Positions 51,324 to 60,319 of a DNA stretch of 64,000 bases are shown here, piece after piece. The stretch's first letter is position 1. The number at the start of each line of letters is the position of its first letter. The position numbers and the translations under genes were made by a program. Under the pieces are notes generated by a model. That model saw only the letters and a program-made list of their open reading frames with translations. It was not told the origin of the DNA and ran no database searches. This DNA is from CAMLFJ01 sp040902305. GTDB lineage: Bacteria; Methylomirabilota; Methylomirabilia; Rokubacteriales; CSP1-6. The stretch is taken from positions 1-64,000 of the forward strand of contig JBBDXN010000129.1 of the NCBI GenBank assembly GCA_040902305.1. The letters are read 5' to 3'.

Positions 51324-52582
51324 GTGCGGCGTGGTTGCGGCCAGCGCTCCATTGGATCGCCGGCTGCTTGATCATCGTGCTGGCGGGCTGCGGCCACGCC
51401 CAGCCCCACCTCAAGCTGCCCGATCTCCGGATCACCGAGCCCTCGTTCCGCGCCACCCTCGTCGGGTACACCAGCGGCGCGGTGCTCGGCGGGAACAAGG
51501 TCGACGTCCTCCTGAACGGTGACGAGATCTTCCCGGCCAAGCTCGAGGCCATCCGCTCCGCGCGCAAGAGCATCACCTTCGCTCAATACGTCTTCGAGGA
51601 GGGCGCGCCCGCCGCCGACACCGTCCAGGCCTTGGCGGACCGTTGCCGGGCGGGGGTCAAGGTGCACGTGCTGATCGACGCCGTCGGCTCACTGCAGATG
51701 CCCGCCCAGTACCGCGACACCTTGACCGAGGCCGGCTGCCAGGTCGCGTCGTATCGCCCGCTCAGTCCGTGGACGTTCGACCGCGTCAACCACCGCAATC
51801 ACCGGCGCATCCTGGTCGTGGACGGACGGGTCGGGATCACCGGGGGCTCGGGGACCAGCGGCAAGTGGAGCGGCAACGGCAGGCAGGAAGGCCAGTGGCG
51901 CGATACCGACATGCGGGTGGAAGGCCCGGTGGCCGGCCAGCTCCAGGGCGCGTTCGCGGAGAACTGGCTCGAGGCGACCGGCGTCGCCCTCGGCGGCCCC
52001 GATTACTTCCCGCGGCCGATCGAGGCCAAGGGCGAGGTGGAGTCGCACATCGTGCGCAGCTCGCCCGCGGGCGGCAGCGTGGAGATGTATACCATGTTCC
52101 TCCTCGCGATGGCCGCGGCGCGCCGCACGATCTTCATCACCAATCCCTATTTCGTGCCCGACGACATGATGATCGAGACGCTGATCCAGGCGCGGCAGCG
52201 GGGGGTGCGGGTGATACTGCTCCTACCCGGCGCGATCGACCACAACCTCGTCCGGGAGGCGAGCCGCTCCAAGTTCGGCCGTCTGCTCGAGGCGGGCATT
52301 CAGGTCTACGAGTACAAGGCGGCGCTGCTCCATTCCAAGACCATGGTGATCGACTCCATCTGGACCACCGTCGGCAGTACCAATCTCGACCGCCGTTCGT
52401 TCGAGCTGAACGAGGAGATGAACCTCGTCGTCTACGACGGCGCCATCGCGCGGCGGCTCGAACGCGTGTTCGTGGATGATCTCGAGCAGTCCCGCCAGGT
52501 CACGTACGAGCAGTGGAAGAACCGCGGGATCAAGAGCCGGATTCTCGAGATCCTTTCCCTGCCCATCCGCGGTCAGATCTGA
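51320..52582 (+). CDS. Phospholipase D / cardiolipin synthase-like lipoprotein
   Basis: A 420-residue PLD-superfamily enzyme. N-terminal lipobox LAGC near residue 21. Two HKD-type sites: NHRRILVVDGRVGITGGSG, where Lys is replaced by Arg (H-x-R-x4-D), and LLHSKTMVIDSIWTTVGSTN, the canonical H-x-K-x4-D. Cardiolipin synthases (ClsA/ClsC) show this layout. Substrate could be cardiolipin precursors or another phosphodiester. GTG start overlaps the protease stop. Confidence 0.85.
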   Translation: MSAAWLRPALHWIAGCLIIVLAGCGHAQPHLKLPDLRITEPSFRATLVGYTSGAVLGGNKVDVLLNGDEIFPAKLEAIRSARKSITFAQYVFEEGAPAADTVQALADRCRAGVKVHVLIDAVGSLQMPAQYRDTLTEAGCQVASYRPLSPWTFDRVNHRNHRRILVVDGRVGITGGSGTSGKWSGNGRQEGQWRDTDMRVEGPVAGQLQGAFAENWLEATGVALGGPDYFPRPIEAKGEVESHIVRSSPAGGSVEMYTMFLLAMAAARRTIFITNPYFVPDDMMIETLIQARQRGVRVILLLPGAIDHNLVREASRSKFGRLLEAGIQVYEYKAALLHSKTMVIDSIWTTVGSTNLDRRSFELNEEMNLVVYDGAIARRLERVFVDDLEQSRQVTYEQWKNRGIKSRILEILSLPIRGQI

Positions 52583-52609
52583 TCGCCCCCGTGCGCTTGA
52601 CGGGGGCGG

Positions 52610-52615
52610 TACACT
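52610..52615 (+). promoter_or_regulatory. -10 element TACACT, leaderless spacing
   Basis: TACACT ends 6 nt before the GTG of the MBL gene (52622). A -35 at normal distance is not apparent. Confidence 0.3.
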
Positions 52616-52621
52616 GAAAGG

Positions 52622-53710
52622 GTGATCCGCCGGGTCGCGCTCCTCCTCGCGGTCGGCCTGACCGTGGCCGGCGCCGGTAGCTTTCCCCCGACCCTCGGAC
52701 CGGCCGGGTCGGACGCCCAGACCCAGGTCCCCCGCGTCGCGCCCGGCTTCTTCAATCCGGCCGAGCGAGCGGGTAGTGCCTACCGGAACGTGGACCCGGA
52801 ATACCGGCGCGCGTCATACTGGGCGCGGCTGCACTCGCTGGTGGTGGGCGCCACCTGGCTGGTCTCCGAGCGGCGGGTCGCCGCGCTGCCCCGCGCGACA
52901 CCCGACCTCCGGGCGCTGCACGACGGATCACCCGACGCGACCGTGACCTGGGTCGGCCACTCCACCGTGCTGGTCCAGCTCGACGGCGTGACGTTCCTGA
53001 CCGATCCGAACTGGGCCGACCGTAGCGGGCCGTTCAGCGGTTTCGTGGGGGTCCGTCGCTACACCCCGCCCGGCATCGCCTTCGACGACCTGCCCCCCGT
53101 CGACTTCGTCCTGATCTCCCACGACCACTACGATCATCTCGACGAGCCCACCGTCCGTCGCCTCGCGGAGAAATTCGACCCGCTGTTCGTCGTGCCGCTC
53201 GGCATCAAGGGCTGGCTCGCCGATCGCGGGATCAACAACGCGGTGGAGCTGAACTGGGGCGAATCGGTCACGGTCAAGGGCCTGACCGTGGCCTGTACCC
53301 CCGCGCAGCACGGCGGGGGGCGCACCGCGATCGATCAGGGCCGAAGGCTCTGGGCGTCCTGGGCGGTGCTGGGCTCGAAGCGCTTCTACTTCGGGGGCGA
53401 CACCGGCTACTACCGCCACTTCAAGGAGACCGGCGACCGGCTCGGGCCGTTCGACCTGGCCGCGCTACCGATCGGCTCCTATACGCCGCGCGAGATCGCC
53501 AAGCCCGTGCACACCTCCCCCGAGGAAGCGCTGCAGGCCGCGATCGACCTGCGCGCCACCCATCTGCTGGGCGTGCACTGGGGCACGTTCGCGCTGGCCC
53601 GCGAGCCCTACGACGAGCCGCCCACGCGGTTGCGCGCCGAGATCGAGCGGCGGCGGCTCGATCCCACCCGCGCCTGGATCCTCAAGCCCGGCGAAACCAA
53701 GCCCTGGTAG
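52622..53710 (+). CDS. Exported metallo-beta-lactamase-fold hydrolase (NAPE-PLD/UlaG-like)
   Basis: A 362-residue MBL protein. N-terminal hydrophobic segment (VALLLAVGLTVAGAGSF) suggests export. WVGHSTVLVQLDGVTFLTDP and HDHYDHLD (residues about 162-170) supply the dinuclear site; FYFGGDTGYY and LLGVHWGTFAL follow. Relatives hydrolyse N-acyl-phosphatidylethanolamine or cyclic esters, which would fit the adjacent phospholipase D. GTG start is tentative. Confidence 0.8.
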   Translation: MIRRVALLLAVGLTVAGAGSFPPTLGPAGSDAQTQVPRVAPGFFNPAERAGSAYRNVDPEYRRASYWARLHSLVVGATWLVSERRVAALPRATPDLRALHDGSPDATVTWVGHSTVLVQLDGVTFLTDPNWADRSGPFSGFVGVRRYTPPGIAFDDLPPVDFVLISHDHYDHLDEPTVRRLAEKFDPLFVVPLGIKGWLADRGINNAVELNWGESVTVKGLTVACTPAQHGGGRTAIDQGRRLWASWAVLGSKRFYFGGDTGYYRHFKETGDRLGPFDLAALPIGSYTPREIAKPVHTSPEEALQAAIDLRATHLLGVHWGTFALAREPYDEPPTRLRAEIERRRLDPTRAWILKPGETKPW

Positions 53711-53719
53711 TCTCGAGCG

Positions 53720-54046
53720 CTACAGCCAGTAGTACGGAAACCGGTAGTAGTCGTGCAGCCGCGTCTCGTACTCGCGACTGAAATCCGCGTCCGGCCTGTA
53801 CTCGGGCGCCTCCTGGATGCGCTTCTTCTCGATGTTCACCACCACGGTCTCCCGCTCGGGGGCCACGCTGCTGATCCAGGCCGTCGAGAGCACGACCTTC
53901 TTGCCGGGCAGCCAGTTCCCGGTGTCGATGACGAGGTAGCGCAGCTTCATGTCCTGGTCGTCGATGATCAGATCGCTGACCCCGCCGATCTCTCCGTCGG
54001 TGGCGAGGATCTTGTAACTGAGGACGTTCTTGACCGGTCGCAGCAT
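53720..54046 (-). CDS. PRC-barrel domain protein
   Basis: A 108-residue protein starting KNVLSYKILATDGEIGGVSDL, with DMKLRYLVIDTGNWLPGKKVVL, the standard PRC-barrel core. These domains bind RNA, ribosomal or photosynthetic partners, and occur in stress proteins. AAAGGAGCCGCCC precedes the ATG. It is convergent with the MBL gene. Confidence 0.85.
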   Translation of the reverse strand: MLRPVKNVLSYKILATDGEIGGVSDLIIDDQDMKLRYLVIDTGNWLPGKKVVLSTAWISSVAPERETVVVNIEKKRIQEAPEYRPDADFSREYETRLHDYYRFPYYWL

Positions 54047-54194
54047 GGGCGGCTCCTTTCAAGGCGATTTTGCCTCGGAGAAAGAGCAACATCCGTGCCG
54101 CGGTCTCGAACGGGGGCCATCGCCCGCTTTCCGGGGCTGGGAGCCGGCCCGACGCGATGGTCGGGTATGAACTACCCGGTAGGAGAGGGCTCCG

Positions 54195-55403
54195 TTACGA
54201 TTTCGTCTCGTCCAGGTCCCGCGCACCCGCGGTGCGGTTGCGATACTCGGCGGGTACCTCCCGGCCCGCATCCACGTAGGCGCGGCGGACCGCCTCCACG
54301 TTCGGGCTGAAGATGGTCTTGCGGTTGCTGCGCGCCCACTCGTTCGAGTTGCGGATGGTGTCGAGCGAGCCCTGGAAGCGCGGCATGACGTAGCGCGCGA
54401 ACAGCTCGTAGCTGTGCAGGGTCTGCTCGCGGTTGGCCCACTCGTGGGCGCGGAACAGCACGCCGCCGAAGCCGCCGCCGCTCAGGCCCTGCAGCCGCTC
54501 GATACCGCGGATGACGGTGTCGGGGGTGCCCACCAGCGTGGTGCCCATCTTCACGCCATCGCGCAGCGGGTCGTCGGCGCGGCCGGGCGGGCGGCCGAGC
54601 GTGTCCTCGAAGTAGGTGACGGTCTCGTGGCGCTCGGCGCGGCTCACTTCCTTGAGGGCCAGCTCGTCGTCATCGGACACGTGCACGTTGACCACGAGCC
54701 GCCAGTTCCGCCGGTCCATGGTCTTGCCGTGCTTGGCCGCGGTCTCCTCCGCGATCTTCCACTGATTCGCGAGGGCCTCCGGCCCGCCGGGCAGCCCCGC
54801 CCCGAGCGAGAGCACCCCGATGCCGTGCTTGCCCGCCGCCATCACCCCAGCCGGGGTGATGGTGCTGGCCACCGCGATGGGGAAGTGCGGCTCGGTGTAG
54901 GGCGCGAGATGCAGCCGCGCCTGGCGCAGCTCGAACCAGTCCGTCTTGAGCGTCACCGGCGCCTCGCACCGGAGCAGCTCCATGATCGCGTCGAGGGACT
55001 CCTCCATGCGCGGGCGCTGGGTCACCGGCTCGATGCCCATCATGTAGGCGTCGGAGACGAGGGCGCCCGGCCCGATGCCGAGCATGGCGCGGCCCCGCGT
55101 CATGTGATCGAGCTGCACGAAGCGGTTGGCGACCATCAACGGGTGATGGTAGGGCAGGCTCGTCACCCCGGAGCCCAGCATGATGTGGCGGGTGCGCTCC
55201 GCCGCGGCGGCGATGAAGACCTCGGGGGAGGCGATCAGCTCCCAGCCCGCGGAGTGATGCTCGCCGATCCACACCTCGTCATAGCCCAGGTAGTCCATCC
55301 ACTCGATCAGCTCCATGTCGCGGTTCATCGCGAGCGTGGGGTTCTCGCCGACCTTGTGGAAGGGCGCGAGGAAGATCCCGAACTTCATGCCTTTGTGAGC
55401 CAA
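54195..55403 (-). CDS. LLM-class flavin-dependent oxidoreductase
   Basis: A 402-residue luciferase-family monooxygenase: GMKFGIFLAPFHKVG, LIEWMDYLGYDEVWIGEHHSAGW, RTRHIMLGSGVTSLPYHHP and LDHMTRGRAMLGIGPGALVSDA are diagnostic. Likely an FMN-dependent oxygenase of an alkane, terpene or similar compound. A TTG start with GGAGG 5 nt upstream is used; the ATG at 55388 (MKFGIF) is an alternative with family-typical N-terminus. Confidence 0.87.
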   Translation of the reverse strand: MAHKGMKFGIFLAPFHKVGENPTLAMNRDMELIEWMDYLGYDEVWIGEHHSAGWELIASPEVFIAAAAERTRHIMLGSGVTSLPYHHPLMVANRFVQLDHMTRGRAMLGIGPGALVSDAYMMGIEPVTQRPRMEESLDAIMELLRCEAPVTLKTDWFELRQARLHLAPYTEPHFPIAVASTITPAGVMAAGKHGIGVLSLGAGLPGGPEALANQWKIAEETAAKHGKTMDRRNWRLVVNVHVSDDDELALKEVSRAERHETVTYFEDTLGRPPGRADDPLRDGVKMGTTLVGTPDTVIRGIERLQGLSGGGFGGVLFRAHEWANREQTLHSYELFARYVMPRFQGSLDTIRNSNEWARSNRKTIFSPNVEAVRRAYVDAGREVPAEYRNRTAGARDLDETKS

Positions 55404-55459
55404 TGCCGCCTCCGTGGCCAGTAGATGCGGAGCCGAGGTACGGCCGATCGTAACACGCC

Positions 55460-55488
55460 TTGAGTCGAGGGCGCACCGGTGCTAGAAG
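55460..55488 (+). promoter_or_regulatory. Promoter of the acyl-CoA dehydrogenase gene, leaderless spacing
   Basis: TTGAGT (55460-55465), 17-nt spacer, TAGAAG (55483-55488), then exactly 7 nt to the ATG at 55496. Confidence 0.45.
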
Positions 55489-55495
55489 AGGTCCC

Positions 55496-56686
55496 ATGGA
55501 TTTCACCTACACCCCCGAGCAGCAGCACTTCCGCGCCGAGATCCGAGGCTGGCTCGCCGCCAACCTCACCGACGACCTGCGCATCGAGGACCCGACCGAC
55601 GAGCGCGTGGCCCCGGACCGGGAGACGTTCGAGCGAAGGCGCGACTGGCAGCGCCGCATGTACGCCGCGGGCTGGGTCGGGATCTCGTGGCCCAAGGAGT
55701 ACGGCGGCCGCGGGGTCACCTTGATGGAGCAGGTCATCTACGACGAGGAGTGCTTCCGGGCGCGCGCGCCGGTGCTCCCCGGCTACTCCGGCATCGGGAT
55801 GGCCGGACCGACCATCATCGAGTGGGGCACCGAGGCGCAGAAGAAGCGCTACCTCCCGCGCATCCTGGGTGGCGACGACATCTGGTGCCAGGGCTACTCG
55901 GAGCCGGGCGCGGGCTCGGACCTGGCGAGCCTCAGCACCCGCGCCGAGGACCGGGGCGAGCACTTCATCGTCAACGGGCAGAAGGTGTGGACCTCGGGCG
56001 CCCAGTTCGCGGACTGGATCTACCTGCTCGTGCGCACCGATCCCACCGCGCCCAAGCACCGCGGGATCAGTTACCTCCTGGTGGACATGAAGACGCCCGG
56101 CATCACGGTGCGCCCGCTGGTGCTGCTCAACGGCCACCGGCACTTCAATGAAGTGTTCTTCGTGGACGTGGCGGTGCCGAAGGCCAACCTGATCGGCCGG
56201 CAGAACGAGGGCTGGAAGCCGGCCATGACCACGCTCATGTACGAGCGCAAGGGCGGCGGCGGGCGCGGCCACGAGGAGCAGCTCGCGCGGCTCCGGGCCC
56301 TCGCCATGACGGTGCCGCTCGACGGCCGGCCCGCGTGGGAGCATCCGGTGATCCGCCAGCGCTTCGCCCAGCTCGTGATCGAGGCCCAGTGCCAGCGCTA
56401 CACGCGCATGCGGAACCTGACCCGCCAGCTCCGCGGCGAGCCGCCCGGGCCCGAGGGCTCCATCCTCAAGCTGTTCGGCTCCGAGCTGGGCGTGCGCATC
56501 GCCGACTTCGCGGGTGAGCTGCTCGGCCCGCACGCGCTCGTGAACCGCGCGAGCGAGCAGGTCCCGGACGGCCCGCGCTGGTACAACCGCGTGCTGAGCG
56601 CGCGGCAGTACACGATCGCGGGCGGCACCAGCGAGATCCAGCGCAACATCATCGGCGAGCGCGTGCTCGGGCTCCCGAAGGACTAG
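55496..56686 (+). CDS. Acyl-CoA dehydrogenase
   Basis: A 396-residue FAD acyl-CoA dehydrogenase. FAD/substrate segments: QGYSEPGAGSDLASLST and KVWTSGAQFADWIYLLV; C-terminal YTIAGGTSEIQRNIIGERVLGLP is the classical end. The usual catalytic Glu position is not certain from inspection. Introduces a 2,3-double bond in an acyl-CoA. Followed 4 nt later by a CMD-family gene. Confidence 0.92.
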   Translation: MDFTYTPEQQHFRAEIRGWLAANLTDDLRIEDPTDERVAPDRETFERRRDWQRRMYAAGWVGISWPKEYGGRGVTLMEQVIYDEECFRARAPVLPGYSGIGMAGPTIIEWGTEAQKKRYLPRILGGDDIWCQGYSEPGAGSDLASLSTRAEDRGEHFIVNGQKVWTSGAQFADWIYLLVRTDPTAPKHRGISYLLVDMKTPGITVRPLVLLNGHRHFNEVFFVDVAVPKANLIGRQNEGWKPAMTTLMYERKGGGGRGHEEQLARLRALAMTVPLDGRPAWEHPVIRQRFAQLVIEAQCQRYTRMRNLTRQLRGEPPGPEGSILKLFGSELGVRIADFAGELLGPHALVNRASEQVPDGPRWYNRVLSARQYTIAGGTSEIQRNIIGERVLGLPKD

Positions 56687-56689
56687 TCC

Positions 56690-57085
56690 ATGCCCGACAA
56701 CCGAGAGCAGCAGGCGGAAGCGCTCATCGCCAAGATGAAGGCGGCGCGGGGCTACATGTACCCGGAGTGGGAATTCGCGGCCCGGCAGGACCCCGAGTTC
56801 GTCGCCGCCTACAACCGGCTGTACGAGCTGAGCCTGGGCGAGGGCCAGCACGTCTCCGCCAAGGTGCGCGAGTTCGTGGCCATCGCGCTCCTCTGCTTCC
56901 GTGGCGCCGAGCAGTCGGGGCTCGTGGCGCACATGCGGCGGGCGATGCAGTTCGGAGCCACCCCGGCCGAGCTCTTCGAGGTGCTCGAATCGTGCGTGGT
57001 GCCCGGCGGCGCCCCGACGTTCCACCGGGGACTCACCGCACTCATGGAGGTGGTGCGCGCCCCGACGCGCCCCCCTCTCGGCTAG
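56690..57085 (+). CDS. Carboxymuconolactone decarboxylase family protein
   Basis: A 131-residue CMD protein (AKVREFVAIALLCFRGAEQS and GATPAELFEVLESCVVPGGA). A Cys is present in LLCF and another in ESC, but not as CxxC. It is the third CMD gene of the window, co-transcribed with the acyl-CoA dehydrogenase, and may act on the acid moiety or be a redox helper. Confidence 0.82.
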   Translation: MPDNREQQAEALIAKMKAARGYMYPEWEFAARQDPEFVAAYNRLYELSLGEGQHVSAKVREFVAIALLCFRGAEQSGLVAHMRRAMQFGATPAELFEVLESCVVPGGAPTFHRGLTALMEVVRAPTRPPLG

Positions 57086-57108
57086 TCGCCTCGGGCCGAC
57101 CACCCACC

Positions 57109-57138
57109 TTGACAGGGCCGGAGCGCCCGCCCTAAAGT
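57109..57138 (+). promoter_or_regulatory. Sigma-70 promoter of the first CUT1-type ABC operon
   Basis: TTGACA (57109-57114), 18-nt spacer, TAAAGT (57133-57138). The binding-protein ATG at 57228 is about 90 nt downstream, so this gene has a normal leader with ribosome sites. Confidence 0.6.
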
Positions 57139-57227
57139 TCCGCACACGCCTGAGCCGGCTGGTACTCTCGGAGGCACGGATCTGGCAGGAGCCCATGGCA
57201 ATGCACGCCACATACAGGGGGAAACGC

Positions 57228-58526
57228 ATGGCACAGCCCACACAGTCCAAGGCCACCCGTCGTAGCTTTCTGAAGCTCGCCGCCGCCGGGGCCGCCGGTG
57301 TCGCCGCGGGCCCCTGGGTTTCCCGCAATGCCCAGGCCAAGCCGGTATCCATCACGTTCGCGCGCGAAAGCTCCTACGTGAAGAACTTCGACGTGCATTT
57401 CCAGAACGTGATGGCACCGGCCTACGAGAAGGCCACCGGCATCAAGATCGAGTACCAGATCCAGGCCGCGGGCGGCAGCGCGGTGCCCCAGCTGGTCTCG
57501 ATGGTCGAGAACAAGTCCGGCGCCGATCTGGCCTGGGTGCAGCAGGAGTGGCTCTATCGCGACGCCCTCGTGGACGTCTCCGACATCGCCGAGGAGGTGG
57601 GCAAGCAGCAGGGCGGCTGGTACGACGAGATCAAGCTCCTGTCCGTGGACAAGGGCAAGTGGAAGTCCGTGCCCAACGGGAACATCGGCCAGGTCATGGT
57701 CTACCGGAAGGACTGGTTCGACGAGGCCGGCGTCAAGAGCTTCCCCGAGACGTGGGACGCGTTCCTGGAGGCCGGGATCAAGCTCAAGGCCAAGGGCCAT
57801 CCGTTCGGCATGTCCATGGGGCACGGCTTCGCCGACAACTACTCCTGGCTCTACCCCCTGCTGTGGTCCTACGGGGTGACGGTCATGGACAAGACCGCCA
57901 AGAAGGTGGCGCTCGACTCCAGCGAGACCGCGAAGGCGGTGGAGTACGTCAAGCGGCTCTACAAGGAAGCCTGCATCGAGGACTGCATCGGCTGGCTGGA
58001 CCCGGCCAACAACAAGGCCTTCCTCACCAGCCAGATCTCGTGCACCAACAACGCCTACAGCATCATGGTCTCGGCCAAGCGCGACCTGCCGGACATGGGC
58101 AAGGTGATCGCGCACGGCCTCAACCCCAAGGGACCCAACGGCCAGCGCTACCACGCGCTCGTGCCGGTGACGCACGGCGTGTTCGCCCACAGCAAGGACC
58201 CGCAGGCGGCCAAGGACTTCCTGCGGTGGATGATGGACCCGAAGCAGTACCGGCCGTGGATCGCCTCGGGCGACATGTACTTCGCTCCGTACCTCCACGG
58301 CTTCGACAAGGCGCCCGAGTGGGACATCGAGCCGCGCGTGAAGCCGTTCCAGAAGGCCCTCGAGACCGGCAAGCTCACCTCGTGGCCGGCACCCGCCAAC
58401 CGCCAGCACGGGGAAGTGGTCAACCGCTGGATCGTGATCGACATGTTCACCAAGGCCTGCACGGGCACGCCGGTCAAGGCGGCCATCGCGGAGGCCGTGA
58501 AGCAGCTCAAGACCATCTACGGGTAG
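57228..58526 (+). CDS. ABC transporter substrate-binding protein with Tat signal (CUT1/sugar type)
   Basis: A 432-residue periplasmic binding protein. The N-terminus has a twin-arginine signal, SKATRRSFLKLAAAGAAGVA, cleaved near AQA (residue ~37). The mature protein resembles family-1 sugar binding proteins (NFDVHFQNVMAPAYEKATGI; GADLAWVQQEWLYRD). Tat export suggests folding before export or a cofactor. Start at 57228 is chosen because AGGGGG is nearby; ATG 57195 would add 11 residues. Confidence 0.83.
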   Translation: MAQPTQSKATRRSFLKLAAAGAAGVAAGPWVSRNAQAKPVSITFARESSYVKNFDVHFQNVMAPAYEKATGIKIEYQIQAAGGSAVPQLVSMVENKSGADLAWVQQEWLYRDALVDVSDIAEEVGKQQGGWYDEIKLLSVDKGKWKSVPNGNIGQVMVYRKDWFDEAGVKSFPETWDAFLEAGIKLKAKGHPFGMSMGHGFADNYSWLYPLLWSYGVTVMDKTAKKVALDSSETAKAVEYVKRLYKEACIEDCIGWLDPANNKAFLTSQISCTNNAYSIMVSAKRDLPDMGKVIAHGLNPKGPNGQRYHALVPVTHGVFAHSKDPQAAKDFLRWMMDPKQYRPWIASGDMYFAPYLHGFDKAPEWDIEPRVKPFQKALETGKLTSWPAPANRQHGEVVNRWIVIDMFTKACTGTPVKAAIAEAVKQLKTIYG

Positions 58527-58528
58527 GG

Positions 58529-59467
58529 ATGAGCAAGATTCTCGAGGCCTCTCGGGCGGGCGCCCTCGCGGCGCCCGCCCGCCGGCCGTTCCGGATCCGC
58601 GCGTTCCTGGAGCGGGAGTCCGTGTTCTCCTGGCTCATGGTCACGCCGCCGGTGCTGTTCCTGCTGGCCTTCCTGGGCTATCCGTTCTTCTACGGGGTCT
58701 ATCTCAGCTTCTTCGAGCGAGAAGTCGCGCGCCCCGCCACCTTCGTGGGCCTGGGCAATTTCGTCACCCTCTCGAACGACCCGATCTTCTGGCAGGCGGT
58801 CCGGAACACCCTCCTGTTCACGGCGGTGGCGACCGTGCTCAAGGCCGGCGGCGGGCTGGCCATGGCCCTCGTGATGAACCAGAGCTTCCGGATGAAGGCC
58901 GTCACCCGGGCCATGCTCCTGCTCCCGTTCATCGTGCCCACCGTGCTCAGCACCGTGGCGTGGCAGTGGATCCTCGACCCCGGCATGGGCCTGTTCAACC
59001 GCCTGCTGGTGGTGAGCGGCCTGGCGACGACGGGGCCGTCCTGGCTCGGCACGCCGACCATGGCCATGATCTCCATCATCATGGTCAACACGTGGCGCGG
59101 CCTGCCGTTCTTCGGCATCTCGATCCTCGCGGGCCTGCAGACCATCCCCGTCGACCTGCACGAATCGGCGACCATCGACGGCGCGGGCACCTGGGGCCGC
59201 TTCCGATACGTCACGCTGCCTTCGCTCCTGCCCGTGATCTTCATCGTCACCACCTTCTCGATCGTCATCACCTTCTTCGACTTCCAGCTCGTCTACGTGC
59301 TCACCGGCGGCGGCCCCGCCAACTCCACGCACCTGATGGCGACCTACGCCTACAGCCTGAGCATGGGCGCGGGCCAGATGGGACTCGGGTCCGCGGTGGC
59401 GCTCAGCATGGTGCCGGTGCTGGGCCTCCTGCTGGTGCTGCTCACCCTCTACGTGCGCAAGGACTGA
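58529..59467 (+). CDS. ABC transporter permease (CUT1, MalF-type)
   Basis: A 312-residue permease with six helices, for example VTPPVLFLLAFLGYPFFYGVYL. The EAA motif is ESATIDGAGTWGRFRYVTLPSL. It forms the channel with the next gene. ATG lies 2 nt after the binding-protein stop. Confidence 0.9.
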   Translation: MSKILEASRAGALAAPARRPFRIRAFLERESVFSWLMVTPPVLFLLAFLGYPFFYGVYLSFFEREVARPATFVGLGNFVTLSNDPIFWQAVRNTLLFTAVATVLKAGGGLAMALVMNQSFRMKAVTRAMLLLPFIVPTVLSTVAWQWILDPGMGLFNRLLVVSGLATTGPSWLGTPTMAMISIIMVNTWRGLPFFGISILAGLQTIPVDLHESATIDGAGTWGRFRYVTLPSLLPVIFIVTTFSIVITFFDFQLVYVLTGGGPANSTHLMATYAYSLSMGAGQMGLGSAVALSMVPVLGLLLVLLTLYVRKD

Positions 59468-59470
59468 TCC

Positions 59471-60316
59471 GTGGTCGGCGAGCTGACCTGGCGCAGGCGC
59501 CTCTTCGGGCTCTGGCTGCCGTTGCTGGTGTTCGTGGTGATCGCGCTGTTTCCCTTCACGTGGATGGCGGCCACCTCGCTCAAGACCAATGCCGAGCTGT
59601 ACAACCCGAAGGCCAATCCGATGTGGATCCAGAACCCGTCGCTGGTCCACTACATCGACCTGCTGAAGGAGACCAATTTCCTGACCTGGGTGGCCAACAC
59701 CATGCTGGTGGCCACGGTCGCGACTTTCATCTCCCTGCTCCTCGGGAGCATGCTGGCCTACCCGCTGGCGCGCATGCGGTTTCGGGGCGCGCCGCTGCTG
59801 GCCATCGCGGTCGCCGTGACGTACCTGATTCCCCAGACCCTGCTCTTCGTTCCGATGGCCGATCTCATCGGCCGGATGAAGCTGGGCAATACGCTCAGCG
59901 CCGTGATGCTGACCTATCCGACGTTGCTGGTGCCCTTCATCGCCTGGCTGCTGATGGGGTACTTCAAGACGGTGCCGAAGGAGCTGGAAGAGCAGGCCAT
60001 GATCGACGGCGCCAGCCGCTGGCGCGCCATGACGAGGATCATTCTTCCTCTCTGCCTGCCCGGGTTCCTGTCCGCCGGCATCTTCGCCTTCACGCTGTCC
60101 CAGAACGAGTTCCTCTACGCGCTGCTCTTCCTCAGCAAGTCGAGCGTGCGCACCGTGCCGATCGGCGTGGTGGGCGAGCTGATCCGCGGCGACGCCTTCT
60201 ACTGGGGCCAGCTCATGGCCGGGGCGCTTCTGGGCTCCATCCCCGTCGCCCTGATCTACTCCTTCTTCGTGAAGTACTACGTCGCCGGGCTCACCGCGGG
60301 GGCCGTCAAGGGCTGA
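59471..60316 (+). CDS. ABC transporter permease (CUT1, MalG-type)
   Basis: A 281-residue permease with six helices. EAA motif EEQAMIDGASRWRAMTRIILP. GTG start, 3 nt after the MalF-type gene. No ATPase gene accompanies the operon, so a shared ATPase elsewhere (MsiK-like) is implied. Confidence 0.9.
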   Translation: MVGELTWRRRLFGLWLPLLVFVVIALFPFTWMAATSLKTNAELYNPKANPMWIQNPSLVHYIDLLKETNFLTWVANTMLVATVATFISLLLGSMLAYPLARMRFRGAPLLAIAVAVTYLIPQTLLFVPMADLIGRMKLGNTLSAVMLTYPTLLVPFIAWLLMGYFKTVPKELEEQAMIDGASRWRAMTRIILPLCLPGFLSAGIFAFTLSQNEFLYALLFLSKSSVRTVPIGVVGELIRGDAFYWGQLMAGALLGSIPVALIYSFFVKYYVAGLTAGAVKG

Positions 60317-60319
60317 CGC

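Noticed and set aside
47409..54185. CTACCCGGTAG palindrome at 47410 and 54172
   Set aside because: Only two copies, one in a gene-poor spacer and one upstream of no clear promoter; could be chance in this base composition.
55385..57355. Long antisense frame over the acyl-CoA dehydrogenase and CMD genes
   Set aside because: Shadow of real genes; no ribosome site or domain.
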